From: Lucinisca nassula
Lineage: Eukaryota > Mollusca > Bivalvia > Lucinida > Lucinidae
Reading direction: 5' to 3'
Length of the DNA: 64,000 nt
NCBI GenBank assembly: GCA_963580285.1
Contig: OY757010.1
Span: forward strand, 72,754,738-72,818,737
In this document: positions 46,466 through 58,249 of the stretch, in pieces
How the letters are laid out: each line of letters opens with the position of its first letter
Numbering within the stretch: position 1 is the stretch's first letter
Notes under the pieces: generated by a model
Told to the model about the DNA's origin: nothing
The model's input: the letters and a program-made list of their open reading frames with translations, nothing else
The model's database searches: none
Position numbers and translations under genes: made by a program

Positions 46466-47210
46466 TGGTAATTTTCCTAAAAATTCCGACACCAAAAATT
46501 ATTTTCAAAAATAATTTCCAAAATACCTCTAAAATCTTGAACAGTGGCATTTTTATAAGACAGCAATTTCTAAAATTGTGTACACTGAATTTTCTAAAGG
46601 AACTACCACTACTGCACATAAAAACCATTAAAATATGTTTAAACCCTGTTAAAATCTCATTAATGGATTCCAGCTAAAGCCATTAACATTCATATTAATG
46701 ACCATCAATTAAGTAAAAATGTCATTAAAAAGTAAGTCCAAGCATTTAATTGCAATTAATTTTATTGCCCTGTAAAATTTAAAGACCATTAAAAAGAAAT
46801 GGCCCATTATTTTCCGTTTTGTGATGTTTTAATGCCCATGTTTTCCACAGCTTTAATGGCCATTACAAAAAAAAATGATGGCTATTAAAACTTTCTGTGT
46901 CTATCACTGGCCATCAACTATATTTTCATGGTCATAAAAAGACAATGAAATAGATTTTCCATTTTAATGGTCATTAAATATATAAGCATCAAATCATTAT
47001 TAAAAACTGTTATTTCAAAGGTGTTGACATTTTCATGGCCATTAATTTGTGATCAGGTTGTGTTGCAAGAATATGACCACATTTGCTAGATAGATCAGAA
47101 CTTTATACAATTTTGAACAGTGAAACTATTCGCCAGCTCAAATTTCTAAAAATTTGAACAGTTCAAAAAATAATTATTTAATTTTGTTCGAAATTTTAGG
47201 AGAATTACCA
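46466..47210. mobile_element. AT-rich TIR element
   Basis: Left 'tggtaattttcctaaaaatt' and, reversed, right 'tggtaattctcctaaaattt' pair. The interior repeats ATGGCCATTAA-like motifs in both orientations between 46680 and 47045. No coding capacity. Confidence 0.65.
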
Positions 47211-47637
47211 CACCACTATGTCTTAATTAATCTCAGTAGACCCCACTTTTCTCAATATAAACTGGGCGTGCTCATGAAACAGACTTGTTAACCATACTGA
47301 ACATTATAGTAAGCTTGTAACACTGTCCCCTCCCCCAATTTTCAGTCATTTGTGTTGTGTGGTTTCAATTTTTACCAGGGATTCAGGAACAGAATGGAAA
47401 ACAGTAATGATCCTGATCAGCTGGCTTCTGAGGCACCAGCTGATCAGGATCTATACTATTTTCAAAATGGATATATCAGTGAGCGTTAACACAAGTCATA
47501 AATATTGTGACATTTCATAATATACCAATCCCAAGAGAGACAGGAAGGAAAAATCAATCGACAGCTATCATCAGATATTTCTACCAATCTTGAAATGTTT
47601 CACAATACAGTGAAATTCTGCTGTTTATAACACCAGC

Positions 47638-47849
47638 TAACCCTTATCTTGCTGAATATTCATTTAAGCCACACCCATTTCTGTCTATCAACCAATCAAA
47701 TTACTTGATGTAATTTATTCCTGCAAATTCATAAACTGAATGTCAAACAGTGTAGATCCTGATCAGATGGCTTCTTCAGAAGCCATCTGATCTGGATCTA
47801 CACTGTTTGCAAACATAGGGTTTGTCATGAACAGCATGATAAGGGTTAA
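47638..47849. mobile_element. MITE family D, best-preserved copy
   Basis: 'taacccttatcttgctgaat' and 'agcatgataagggtta' TIRs. The centre GATCAGATGGCTTCTTCAGA AGCCATCTGATC is a near-perfect palindrome flanked by GTGTAGATCC and GGATCTACAC. Confidence 0.9.
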
Positions 47850-48471
47850 AATTTAGACTAATTCTTAGAAATTTAAAACGTTTTTCAGAAGTTTCAGCTA
47901 GTCGGTTTTTCCTTGTGTTTTCTACAGCCACTGTCCTCTAGAAAGAGACAACCCTTGAGACTGCTCAAAAGTGGTCTTTAAGACCACTTTTGAACAGTCC
48001 CAAAGATGGTCTTAATATAGGAATCTTACTGTATAGAGTGAGCAGCATGCAGACTAACTTTCCTTATTCCTCTAGGAAAATGTTCCTCTAGGAAAACCTA
48101 TCAGACCACCGATATGTTGTGGGAACTTGTTAGAATCTCCTAAGTGAGGCAATTATTAGAGTTGCCTCACTGAAGTATTTCTAATAAGTACTCAAAACAA
48201 AGGTTTCTACATAACCACTGAAAGTGGTTCATTATCTTTGTTGTGCCCACTTATTACAGCTACATGTATTTACTGAGAACTGACAATAATTATACTCTAA
48301 TTATTACAAAAGGTCACCTTATTTGTTTCTATTACCAGCAGCTTTGAAATGTTTCCTGGTGCCAGAGGAGCTGTGAAGACTCAAGTAATATAGAGTGCAA
48401 CAGACATATGTACACCTGTTTGTATGTTTGTCTATACAGACTTATGAACAGGCAAATGAAAAACTCTGTGC

Positions 48472-48494
48472 CCCCCCCCCCCCCCCCCCCCCCC
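48472..48494. repeat. poly-C tract
   Basis: About 23 consecutive C between 'actctgtg' and 'actctctatgg'. Confidence 0.9.
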
Positions 48495-48524
48495 ACTCTC
48501 TATGGCAGCGATATAAAAATCTTA

Positions 48525-48740
48525 CCATAATGATCCTAAGTATTGGGACAGACTGGCTTAAACAAACAGCACAGACCCAGATCAGACCTGAAGGAGTAGT
48601 CTGATCAGAGTCTCTGATAAGAGTCTACACTGTTTGTCATTCATTCCGTCTGCACTTTTTGGACTTCTTGCTGGATCGCGAAACAAATTCGTTTAAATTT
48701 AAGGAGAGTTACACCGAGCCCTCAAAGTGTCCAAATTTTC
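48525..48740. mobile_element. palindromic MITE P3
   Basis: 'aatgatcctaagtattggga', 'cctgaaggagtagtctgatc' and 'tttgtcattcattccgtctg' match P3 (10136-10340). Confidence 0.65.
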
Positions 48741-48756
48741 AGGACTTTTACGGTAC

Positions 48757-48935
48757 TAACTCTTATCCTGCTGTTCACAACAACCTCTATCTTTGCAAAC
48801 AGTGTAGATCCAGATCAGGACCTATACTGTTTGACATTCAGTTCATGAATTTGTAGGAATAAATTACATCAAGTAATCTGATTGGTTAAAAGTCAGAAAT
48901 TGGTTTGGCTAAATTGAATATTCAGCAGGATAAGG
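48757..48935. mobile_element. MITE family D (inner deletion)
   Basis: 'taactcttatcctgctgttc' to 'agcaggataagggcc'; one hairpin arm is deleted. Confidence 0.7.
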
Positions 48936-49139
48936 GCCAATACTGAGTAACCTGACTTTTCCCTACCCATTGTACATTGTCTTCAGCTCTTTGCCTCTAT
49001 GAATGAAAGACTTGGAATGCTGACACTCTGCTCAGAATGCACATCTGCATTTGCTGCCCAGACAAGTAACATTACGAGAACACACCAGTGTGACATAGTG
49101 CATTTTTCACATCTCCAAAATGCCTTGTTTTCTGATGAA

Positions 49140-49340
49140 AATCTGTCATATTTTTGTTGTTTTTACTTCAAACATAGGTTGTGGGTGCTCGTTACAACTG
49201 CCTCATTGAGGAAGTTCTAACGAGTACCCACAAACTATGTCTTGGAGCAGAAATAAGAAAAATAATGTACACCCCCGTAAACCCCAGTTTTCTCTATATA
49301 AAGTGGGGTTTAGAGGGGTATTCATTTCACAGACTTGTTC
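49140..49340. mobile_element. hairpin element H1, complete reference copy
   Basis: First hairpin 'cataggttgtgggtgctcgt' with complement, spacer 'cttggagcagaaataagaaa', then CCCCGTAAACCCCAGTTTTC and 'aaagtggggtttagaggggt'. This uninterrupted order shows where the DIRS element entered the copy at 4610. Confidence 0.8.
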
Positions 49341-49432
49341 ACGTGATGTATGACAGGTATGGCTCTGTGCAAACAAAACATACAGGTTACTAATAGGTCA
49401 CAGCATTTTCTTTTTTTTTATGTCAGATAATA

Positions 49433-49505
49433 TAGGGCTTGACATTCTATGTGAATCATTTGTTAAGGTTTTATGCTTGATTCACATGAAATGTCAAGCC
49501 CTTTT
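49433..49505. repeat. short hairpin
   Basis: GGGCTTGACATTCTATGTGA and TCACATGAAATGTCAAGCCC form an imperfect hairpin with a roughly 25-nt loop. Confidence 0.75.
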
Positions 49506-49560
49506 TTGAGAAACAAAATGAATAAATATTGCTGCCTGCTCTGCAATTTATCCTGGTGCT

Positions 49561-50202
49561 TTAACCCTTTTCGTACGGAATGGAATCTCCCACAAATATA
49601 TATAGCATGAGACTGGAGTCCATTTTGATATTTAGGGATGTCAGCTTGAGTATTTATCTGATTTCAGAAATTTAAATATTGTGGAAATGGTTGAACTTTC
49701 TGCAAACAGTGAAGGCCCTGATCAGGCGTCACAATCTGCAAAGTCTGACCTGGACTTGCACTAGCTGGTTCTGGCTTTCCCCCATATACAATTGGCTATG
49801 TATATTCAATTATAAAATGGGTAATTTTATACAAAAATCAATGAATCCCAATACACTCTAAAAGTGCAAACAGACAGAAAGCTGTGCTATTCTTGGTAAG
49901 AATAGCAGAATTCTAAGCAGTAGGACACTAATCTGTCTATGATTACTTTGTTATAATGGTTACCCCATTGTATACTAGTGGACTCTTCCATTGCTATATG
50001 CTAGCTGGACAAGTTCCATAAGGGTTGTCAGGCCTATTTTTTTTTTTTTTTTTTTTTTTTTTGGTTTTCATTCTCTTTTTGATAGAAAATTCTGTGAGCA
50101 AATAGTGCAGGCCCTGATCAGATGCCGCATTCTGCGGCATCTGATCTGGGCCTGCACTATTTGCCGAGGTACCCCTTTAGGAGGTTCCCGCATACAATGG
50201 GT
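49561..50202. mobile_element. possible TIR element with GC-rich hairpin
   Basis: The ends 'ttaacccttttcgtacgg' and, reversed, 'ttaacccattgtatgcgg' are similar. Inside are a poly-T run (50038-50061) and a hairpin GCAAATAGTGCAGGCCCTGA/complement (50098-50164). Confidence 0.5.
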
Positions 50203-50419
50203 TAAGCAGCTAAATCTCAGACAGACAAAATTACAAGCACGGCTTTTTCTAAACTTCTAAACTAATAGCCCTAAATCAAGAGGGACAAAGATGGCCATGA
50301 AAAGCTCACCTGATTTCAAGATGTGGATAACTGACAACCATTTTATTCCGTGGAGCATAACAGCTGACATAATATGGATGGTCACCTGGGCAACATTCTT
50401 GCAAATTCGGATAGGTCAT

Positions 50420-50670
50420 TTGTGGGGGTGGGGTGGGGTGTGTGTGGGGGGGGGGGGGTTTACAGCACTTTCAAGGTTATTTCACTCATATAGAGCTGAC
50501 TGTTAATCAGAGGTGGGGGAAAACTGGAGTACCTGGAGAAAAACCACCAGACCTTCCTTGCAGAACTTGGTGTCTCACATGTGACCCGAGCCAGGCTCAT
50601 ACCACAGCGGTGAGAGACCTAATGATTAAGAGTCAGTGCTTATCCACTACTAGGCCACAGAGGACTGTTC
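50420..50670 (-). mobile_element. tRNA-derived SINE S1, full length
   Basis: Perfect target duplication GATAGGTCAT at 50410-50419 and 50671-50680. A-box-like GGCCTAGTAGTGGATAAG and degenerate B-box-like TGGTATGAGCC are seen on the minus strand. Confidence 0.88.
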
Positions 50671-50844
50671 GATAGGTCATCATTTAAATAAAGATTTTTC
50701 TACTTTTAAGTCAGTCAGGCATTTTCTCCGTTAAACATATATATATAACCATTTTGGCAGAAGGTGACCTGAGCAACCTTCCCTTTAAGTTTGAATGAAA
50801 CTGAACTAAAGGAATAGGAGGAGTTATCATTTAAAGGTATTTCT

Positions 50845-51470
50845 CTTTATCACACATTTAGTATAAAATACTTAGTTTTTGAATATGCGATACGAACATG
50901 ACACCAATGCACGTATCACGCTTTCACGTGTTGCCATATCCCATGGCCTTTATCATACCCCAAAAATCCATATCACAACCCTTTATCGCACCCCTAAGCC
51001 TTTATCATACCTCTGACATCACCCTATTCGGAACACGCGGCATTCTTCCTTTTGCGGCATTTCGCATTTGTTGTTCAGGACGCCATTTGCAATATTTTCG
51101 TCTGTTCGAACTGTTTGGCAAAAAAACATGGCACGGCGCAGCGAATGCAAGAGGAAAATGGGCGAAAGAACAATGCAGTGGATTCCTGACAGACTTTTGG
51201 ATCTCTTAAATTACATAGCTAGACGGAAGATAATGAGATTCTCATTGAATCTTTGGTATTAGGCAGATGCAATTAATACAATTTACTTCAAACAAATTTT
51301 TTTAAAAGTGAAATGTATGATAAATAGATTGTGATATGGCATTTTTCATATCATACCCCATATCAACCCTCAACCCATATCAGCCCTCAGGCCTTCGGCC
51401 CTCGGGCTGATATGGGAGTCTCGGGCTGATATGGGGTATGATATGAAAAATGCCATATGATAATCTCTAT
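50845..51470. mobile_element. element ending in a long hairpin
   Basis: It interrupts the family A block '...tatttctctttat|...|ctctatttatag...'. The right part (51332-51460) is a hairpin: 'tgatatggcatttttcatat' and its complement, with GGCCTTCGGCC as the loop. The left part repeats 'cctttatcataccc'. A 103-codon frame (50898-51209) shows no domain. Confidence 0.6.
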
Positions 51471-54185
51471 TTATAGATCTGGCTGCCATCTTGTTATTTG
51501 GAGCAGAACTGATAAAGGGTCTCCTGTATTTCTATTTTAAGCTCTAGCTAGCAGGCAGCCATCTTGTTCATCCAAGCAGAACTGTATAGCGATTTCTAAG
51601 AAACATTCCTATGAAGTTTGAATGAAATCGGACCAAAGGTATAGGAGTTGACATTTAAATGTTTTCTATTTTTAGCTCTTCACTGCAGCAGAACCTTTTA
51701 GCTAGTTTGATAGAGGGTCTCCTAAGCAACATTCCTATGAAGTCTAAATGACCATTTTATTTGCTAGAGGGTTGCAGAAGCAACATTCCATAATAAAGTT
51801 TGAATGAAATTAGATGTACAGTATAGGAGTTGTTGTTTAAGATTTTTTTCTTGTGTAAGCTCTGGTGGCCATCTTGTTCATTGGAGCTGAACTATAATTT
51901 AGCTATTTTCACAGAAAGCCATCTAAGCAACTTTCCTGTGAAGTTTGAATCAAACTGTCCCAAGGCTTACGAGAGGAGTTTCCATTTTGAAGCAATTAGT
52001 TGACTTTTTTCTATTTTCAACACTGGTGGCCATTTTGCTCATCAGAGAAGAAGATTTTTGAAGTTTTTTTGTTTTTTTTTTTTCATTTTAAGTTGTACAT
52101 TTTAAGTCTAAAGTAGGTAATGGGCCCATGGGCGTGGCCAATTCTGACCCAAGGGGCATGGTTGGCAAGATTTATTAAGGGACCATTTCATGTCGTTACA
52201 TACTAAATATCTAAGCTGGGACTTACATGTATGGTTTCAGATGATAAGATTTTTGAAGTTTTTTTTTTTTTTTTTTTCAATATAAGTCTGTGGGAGCTAA
52301 TCGGCCCATGGGTGTGGCCAATTTTGACCCCAGTAGCATGGTTGGTAGGATTTATGTATGTGACCACTTGATGTTGCTACATGCTATATATTTGAGCTCT
52401 GGGCCCTGTTGTTTCAGAGAAGATTTTTTTTTAGTTTTTCCAATTGTAAGTCTATGGGAGCTAAAGAGCCCTGGGGTGTGACCAATTTGGCTCCCAGGGG
52501 CATGATTGGCAGGATTTAAGAAGGTGAAAACTTGCTGTTGCTACATCCTAAATATCTAAGCTCTGGGCCCTGTCGTTTCAGAGAAGAAGATTTTTGAAGC
52601 GTTTTTCCATTATGAGTCTATGGGAACTAAGGGGTCCCGGCCCATATGGACCCCAGGGGCATGATTGGCAGGATTTATGTAGGTGACCACTTGCTGTTGC
52701 TACATGCTAAATACCTAAGCTCTGGAACTTATGGTTTCAGAGAAGAAGATTTTTTTTTTTTTTTATTTTTTTTTTTTTTTTCATTTTAAGTTGTACATTT
52801 CAAGTCTATGGTAGGTAATGGGTCCATGCCTGTGGCCAATTTTGACTCAAGGGGCATGCTTGGCAGGATTTATCAAGGTGACCATTTCATGTCACTACAT
52901 ACTAAATATCTAAGCTCTGGGACTTATGGTTTCAGACGAGAAACTTTTTGAATTCCCCCCCACCCCCATTATACATGTAAGTCTATGGGGGCTAGTGGTC
53001 AATTTTGACCCCAGGAGAAGGTTGGCAGGATTTATGTAGGTGACCACTTGCCGTTGCTACATGCTAAGTATCTAAGCTCTGGGCCCTGTGGTTTCAAAAA
53101 AGAAGATTTTTTTTTAAGTTTTTTTCCATTATAAGTCTATGGGAGCTAAGGGGCCCCAGGGTGTGGCCAATTTGGACCACTGGGGCATGAATGGCAGGAT
53201 TTATGTAGGTGACCACTTGACATTGCTACATACTAAATATCCAAGCTCTGGGCCCTGTGGTTTCAGAGAAGAAGATTTTTGAAGCTTTTTTCCATTATGA
53301 GTCTATGGTGGCTAAGGGGCCCCAGGGTGTGGCCCATTTGGACTCCAGGGGCATGATTGGCAGGATTTATGCAGGTGACCACTTGCCATTTCTTCATGCT
53401 AAATATCTAAGCTCTGTGCCCTGTGGTTTCAGAAGAAGATTTTTGAAGTTTTTTTTTTTTCATTATAAGTCTATGGGACCTAAGGGCCCTTGGGCGTGGC
53501 CAATTTGGACCCCAGGGGCATGATTGGCAGGATTTATGTAGGTGACCACTTGCCGTTGCTACATGCTAAATATATTAGCTCTGGGCCCTGTGGTTTCAGA
53601 GAAGATTTTTTAAGCTTTTTCCATTATGAGTCTACGCAGCGTGCCCCATTTCGACCCCAGGTACATGATTGGCAGGATTTATGTAGTCAACCACTTGCCG
53701 TTGCTACAAGCTTAATATCTAAGCTCTGGGCCCTGTGGTTTCAGAGAAGATGATTCTTGAACCTTTTTTTCCATTATATGGGAGCTAACCCCATTATGAG
53801 TCTACGAAGCGTGGCCAATTTGGATCCCAGGGGCATGATTAGCAGGATTTATGTAGGTGACCACTTGACATTGTTATAAACTAAAAATCTAAGCTCTGGG
53901 CCATGTGGGTTCAGAGAAGAAAATTTTTTAAATTTTTCCCATTGTAAGTCTATTGGAGCTATATGTTGCCATAGCAACCAGAATTCCAATTTGATCAGCC
54001 CAAAAACCTTATGCAGCCTTTCTCCCTACCTGATAATGCTTCTCAAGAAATTTGATCAAGACTGGCCATGGCGTATTAGAGATATACGCATGCACGGACG
54101 CACGACAGACAAAATGTGATCACAAAAGCTCATCATGTCACAATGTGACAGGTGAGCTAAAACTGGCCATTTTTGAGAATCAATG

Positions 54186-54412
54186 CGAGGAAGAAACTGT
54201 TTCTGTTGGTCTGGCCCACTTTCAAACTTGCCCAGGCAAACCAGTGCGAGTCAGTCCGTCCAATTGGTTTCCTTGGGTGACAGGGCTTGAGATGTCATTT
54301 CATCTCAATGTCGGGTAAAAGTCCCACAAAATTGGAAGCAATGTCTCCAAAATGACCTATACAGTGTAGACGGGGACGTTAAACCTCAAAGCAAACAAAC
54401 AAATCAAAATTG
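54186..54412 (+). mobile_element. SINE-like element X, 5'-truncated
   Basis: 'gcccaggcaaaccagtgcga' to GGGGACGTTAAACCTC and 'aaagcaaacaaacaaa'. Lies directly after family A copy 2. Confidence 0.75.
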
Positions 54413-54424
54413 TCCTAGATTTAA

Positions 54425-54798
54425 ATTTGTTATTGTTACATGTATTTGCAAGTTTCATGAAGATCCACAAAAACAATGAAGAAGCTAAGGGTGTTTACAA
54501 GCATTTTCCCATAGTAATTAAGCCAATGGGACCTATCAGTTGCCATGGCAAACAAAGATTTGAGCAATTATTTTTTCCTGAAAAGCAATCCCCACCAAAG
54601 ACATGCTGTTGAGATATGCTTGCAGGCCATGGCAAACAAAGTTTTTGAGCAATTATTTTTTCCTGAAAAGCAATCCCCACCAAAGACATGCTGTTGAGAT
54701 ATGCTTGCAGGCTGCAAAGATGTTGCAGTTCGAATGTGTGGACAACAGACGACGATATGGAGGCTGCCCGGAGACTTCAGCTCACTGGTGAGCTAAAA
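54425..54798 (+). mobile_element. tandem-cored Helentron-like element, family F (short)
   Basis: Two ~110-bp units with 'gagcaattattttttcctga' and 'aaagacatgctgttgagata' end in CAGCTCACTGGTGAGCTAAA, a perfect short hairpin related to the family A 3' end. Confidence 0.7.
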
Positions 54799-54929
54799 AG
54801 AGATTATAATACGCAGGGGTCACTCTATGCTAAAACATGCATACAGACTTTTTTTCCTCTATGTAACTTTCCTTTCCTTCTCTTTCTTTTTCCTCATGTA
54901 CTTTTCACTCTTTTGTACATATTTTTGAC

Positions 54930-54992
54930 AAAAGATGGATGAAAACCAGCGTACCCGAGAAAAACAACCTGACCTTGTGTTGCAGAACTTAT
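54930..54992 (-). mobile_element. SINE S1 fragment
   Basis: 'gatgaaaaccagcgtacccg' and 'acctgaccttgtgttgcaga' match the S1 body in reverse orientation. Confidence 0.6.
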
Positions 54993-55063
54993 AATTACCA
55001 ATGCCAATACGCAAACATTTTAAGTTATATTAATTTCTTCATTTTCCTTTCATATGTTCAGGC

Positions 55064-55260
55064 TAGATCAGGTTTTGTTTGTTTTAAATGAGGCTAAATT
55101 TACTTCCTCGTCAACACTATATGTATGCAGGTCATTTTGAAGACGTTGCTTCAAAGTTAGTGGAACTTTTACCCGACGCTGAGATGAAACAACACCTCAA
55201 GATCTACTGCCCAAACAAACCATTGGGGCTTATATGCTGGGACTGACAGATAGACAGACA
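55064..55260 (-). mobile_element. SINE-like X, reverse copy of an inverted pair
   Basis: CAAACA-type tail complement, 'aggtcattttgaagacgttg', 'ttttacccgacgctgagatg' and 'accattggggcttatatgc'. 5'-truncated. Confidence 0.7.
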
Positions 55261-55271
55261 TACCGGTAAAG

Positions 55272-55578
55272 GTGGTCCACCCCAATCCATCGAGGCTAGG
55301 AGAAATAGATTGGGCTGCATGGTGCTTCCATGCACCGCAGAAATTGACCGCACATGAGTACTGGTAAACCCCTTTGAAGGTCTAAGCCTGCCCAAGCAAA
55401 GTGGTGTGAGTCGGCCCATCCATGCATATAAACCCTATTGGTTTCATTTGGTGGCAGGGATTGAGATGTAATTTCATATCAATATCCGATAAAAGTCCCA
55501 TAAAATTGGAAGGAACGTCTCTAAAATGACCTAAATAGTGTTGACAGGGAAGTTAACCTCAAATCAACTAAACAAACA
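55272..55578 (+). mobile_element. SINE-like X, forward copy of an inverted pair
   Basis: 'ccatcgaggctaggagaaat', 'taagcctgcccaagcaaagt', 'aaccctattggtttcatttg', ending 'ttaacctcaaatcaactaaa'. With the preceding copy it forms a 500-bp inverted repeat. Confidence 0.72.
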
Positions 55579-55591
55579 TACAGGTGGCTAA

Positions 55592-55927
55592 ATGGATGCA
55601 TTTTTGAACTTATGGTCCTCGTGGGTTGGTGGCCTGGTTGTTGGACCAATGGAGCAAGCACGTGAGGGTAAGATAACAGTTAATTTTTTTACCCCTGCGT
55701 CCCACATAGAAGACAAAATTTCGCCAGAGGATGCAAACTTATTCTCAATGAGTCCACTGAACAGACAAATAATCCAGAAGAATGTACATGGTGAAATACT
55801 TTTAATTTTTTGAATTCTATTTTCATTTCAGGAAAGATTGAAGCAAGCAGTGTTTCAGTATAAAGTGTCCCTGGAGAAGACCCCAATAAATCTCTCTTTC
55901 TTGGGTCACAAACTGATTAAGCCATAA
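55592..55927 (+). other. possible small host exons and 3' end (unidentified)
   Basis: An open frame from ATG 55592 runs to 55813 (73 codons: VGGLVVGPMEQARE, then EDKISPEDANLFSMSPLNRQ). Acceptor-like 'cccacatag' (55709) and 'ttcatttcag' (55831) follow pyrimidine runs, and a 31-residue frame from 55832 ends at TAA 55925-55927. An AATAAA lies at 56042-56047. Introns between these pieces would be only about 40 bp, which is unusually short, so the pieces may be one exon, two genes or chance. I do not recognise the protein. Confidence 0.3.
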
Positions 55928-56320
55928 ACTGCATTCTTAATCTCACTAAACTGACACCATTTATCTTTTGTTCCTGCTGACTGCAGCTCATGTTTATCAT
56001 GTTGTCAAATTATGTTATGATTTTGGAGGTCTTTATTCTTCAATAAACATGAAACCTTTATGACCACTGTATTATAACAGACAAAAGTTGGACCGAAAAA
56101 ACATTGTTGTGCTTGAAACTTGATATATACATGTATACCTTGGATTACAAATAAAAATGTTGGTTTTCAGTAGCTTTTTGGTTGAAAAGAGTTGGGGGTG
56201 TGGGCTATCCTAGTTTTAAGAAGAAAAACTGTTTATTGAAGGCATTTCAAAGAAAAATAAAAGCTGCAAGCACCGCATGATGCCCCACCACTACAATTAC
56301 ATCAAGCAAGTGCCATATAT
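55920..56320. repeat. local duplication, copy 1
   Basis: 'taaactgcattcttaatctc', 'ctcatgtttatcatg', 'gtgcttgaaacttgatatat' and 'catgatgccccaccactac' recur in the same order at 57395-58180, diverged and with insertions. Confidence 0.7.
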
Positions 56321-56360
56321 AACAGACAAAAAGGAATTTATAGTAAGGATGCACTCTTTC

Positions 56361-56577
56361 CCTTAACCCATAAATCCTCGTTGTTCACAACAACCCCTGT
56401 GTTTGAAAACAGTGTAGATCCAGATCAGATGGCTTCTGAAGAAGCCATCTGATCAGGATCTACACTGTTTGGCATTCAGTTTATAAATTTGTAGCAATAA
56501 ATTACATCAAGTAATTTGATTGGTTGATAAACAGAAATGGGTGTGGCTTAAATGAATATTCAGCAAGGTAAGGGTTA
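56361..56577. mobile_element. MITE family D
   Basis: 'taacccataaatcctcgttg' to 'cagcaaggtaagggttaat'. Hairpin AGATCAGATGGCTTCTGAAG/complement. Confidence 0.82.
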
Positions 56578-57033
56578 ATAAAGGTGACAGGAATACATGA
56601 ATGAGATGACTATTTTCAGTGTTCAAAGAACCATGGCTCCAAAAGAAAGTAAACCAAATTTTCAGTTTTTGGGGGCCTGTGCCCTTTAAAATAAAGTCAA
56701 TGTCTTCAAAATCTAATCATCCCTTAATAAAGTTGACAAGAATACATGACTGAGATGACTATTTTCAATGTTCAAAGAGCAATGGCTCTAAAAGAAATTA
56801 AACCAGAATTACAATTCCCGATTTCAGTATTGTGGGACCTGTGCCCTTTGAAATAAAGTCAAGGTCTTCAAAATCTAATCAAACCTTTATTCGACTGCAA
56901 TGATATATTGTACCAAGTTAGACCACATTTCATTGCTGTGTTCATGAGACTGGGTTCAGAGAAGTCATCTTTGATGCCATATAGCAGACGCTTGCTGGGA
57001 AAAGAAGAACGCTTTAATTTGTGTAAACACATC

Positions 57034-57350
57034 TGCATGCTGTTGTTGGTGATTGACACGGAGCTTCCGCGGATAAGTTGGGAATTGTGCAGGGCACTGT
57101 TTTCTATCCACCTCTATCCACAACCATTTAGCTTAGCTATCGGGAAAATATTTTTTTACCGGTTCCAAACATTTTTTTTATGAAAGAGAATAAAAAATTA
57201 CGCCCCATTAAAATAAAATAACGACATTTAACATGTGTGGGGTTGCTGGGGTCGGATGACGTCATTTACCGATCGTGTAGCGGTGGCTCGTGAACGGCGA
57301 TTTGGATGGTGGAAAACTTTGATGTTGGCATTGATGGGCTCATTTTGGAT
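57034..57350 (+). mobile_element. decayed relative of the TTA-flanked TIR element
   Basis: 'ctgttgttggtgattgacac', 'tagctatcgggaaaatattt' and 'gacgtcatttaccgatcg' match 34322-34600 in reverse orientation. The TIR ends are absent. An ORF spans it (56908-57183), but only the shared part is conserved. Confidence 0.7.
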
Positions 57351-57394
57351 GCAGGGGTTTCTCATCTTGTGGTTGGATCATTAAATTGTAAACT

Positions 57395-58180
57395 AAACTG
57401 CATTCTTTTAATCTCTTATCTTGGTGCCCTGACACTTCTGATCTTTTGAGTATATCGGCTGCCGCTCGTGTTTATCATGCGTGTAAAGCTAAATGAGTTT
57501 ATATAACTGTATCTTAAATTGCTAATCGGTTAAGGTTTTATGACATGTCAGCAATTAACTTGAAAAAGTATCGTTACTGTCTGTGACATCTACAGTACTT
57601 TCTACCGTATTACAGCACAGAGGGCAATAAATAGAAGTGAAGACAATGATCAGGAATCGATACAATTAACCTATACAGTGTTGACGAGGACATAAAACCT
57701 CAAATCAAACAAACAAACAATTAACCCATAGCTCCCATCAGAGACACAAAGGGGAAAGAAACACAAACAATAAATAATAGAAATAACTAGACCCTAATGG
57801 AAAGTTGTTGCGCTTGAAACTTGATAGAAACCTTGGATTATATTTATAAATGTTTGTTGCCATCATCGTCACCATTATCCCCTCGTACCCACCCACACTT
57901 TGAATTCCAAAATCCTGGGCAAGTAGAATTTTGAGCTGGGCATGTGCAAAAATATTTTACTTGTCTGATAGACAAGTGGAAAATTTTTGGATTTGTCAGG
58001 CCCTGAATATCATCAATGCATTGATATATTGTGTGTGATATTTTATCAGACGATACTGTATCATGATACTAACAGCCAGTATCGATACTTGGCAATACTT
58101 TCCATATATACATGTACTTGCAATATAAATAAAAGCACGCAAACACTGCATGATACCCCACCACTGCAAGATAATATGGT
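57395..58180. repeat. local duplication, copy 2 (interrupted)
   Basis: It matches 55920-56320 in pieces. A fragment of SINE-like X (57663-57722, 'cagtgttgacgaggacataa' plus CAAA tail) and other sequence lie between them. Confidence 0.65.
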
Positions 58181-58249
58181 TATAGCCTTGCCCATAATAG
58201 TGGTACTTTTAAGTGTTATAGTTATCTGTAAAACTTCACTAAGGCATTC

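Larger units (their letters stand above)
50274..54160 (+). mobile_element. tandem-cored Helentron-like element, family A, copy 2
   Basis: The 5' AATCAAGAGGGACAAAGATGG and 'aaaagctcacctg' head is diverged from copy 1. A first block repeats 'gccatcttgttcatt.gagc' and 'gtttgaatgaaa' (50700-52010). A second block has about eleven of the ~165-bp units of copy 1 (52050-53940). The 3' end is 'ccatagcaaccagaattcca' to 'gtcacaatgtgacaggtgag'. SINE S1 (50420-50670) and a palindromic element (about 50845-51470) are nested. Confidence 0.82.

Noticed and set aside
50898..51209. 103-codon plus frame within the hairpin-ended element
   Set aside because: No domain, high density of short repeats, and position inside a nested mobile element.
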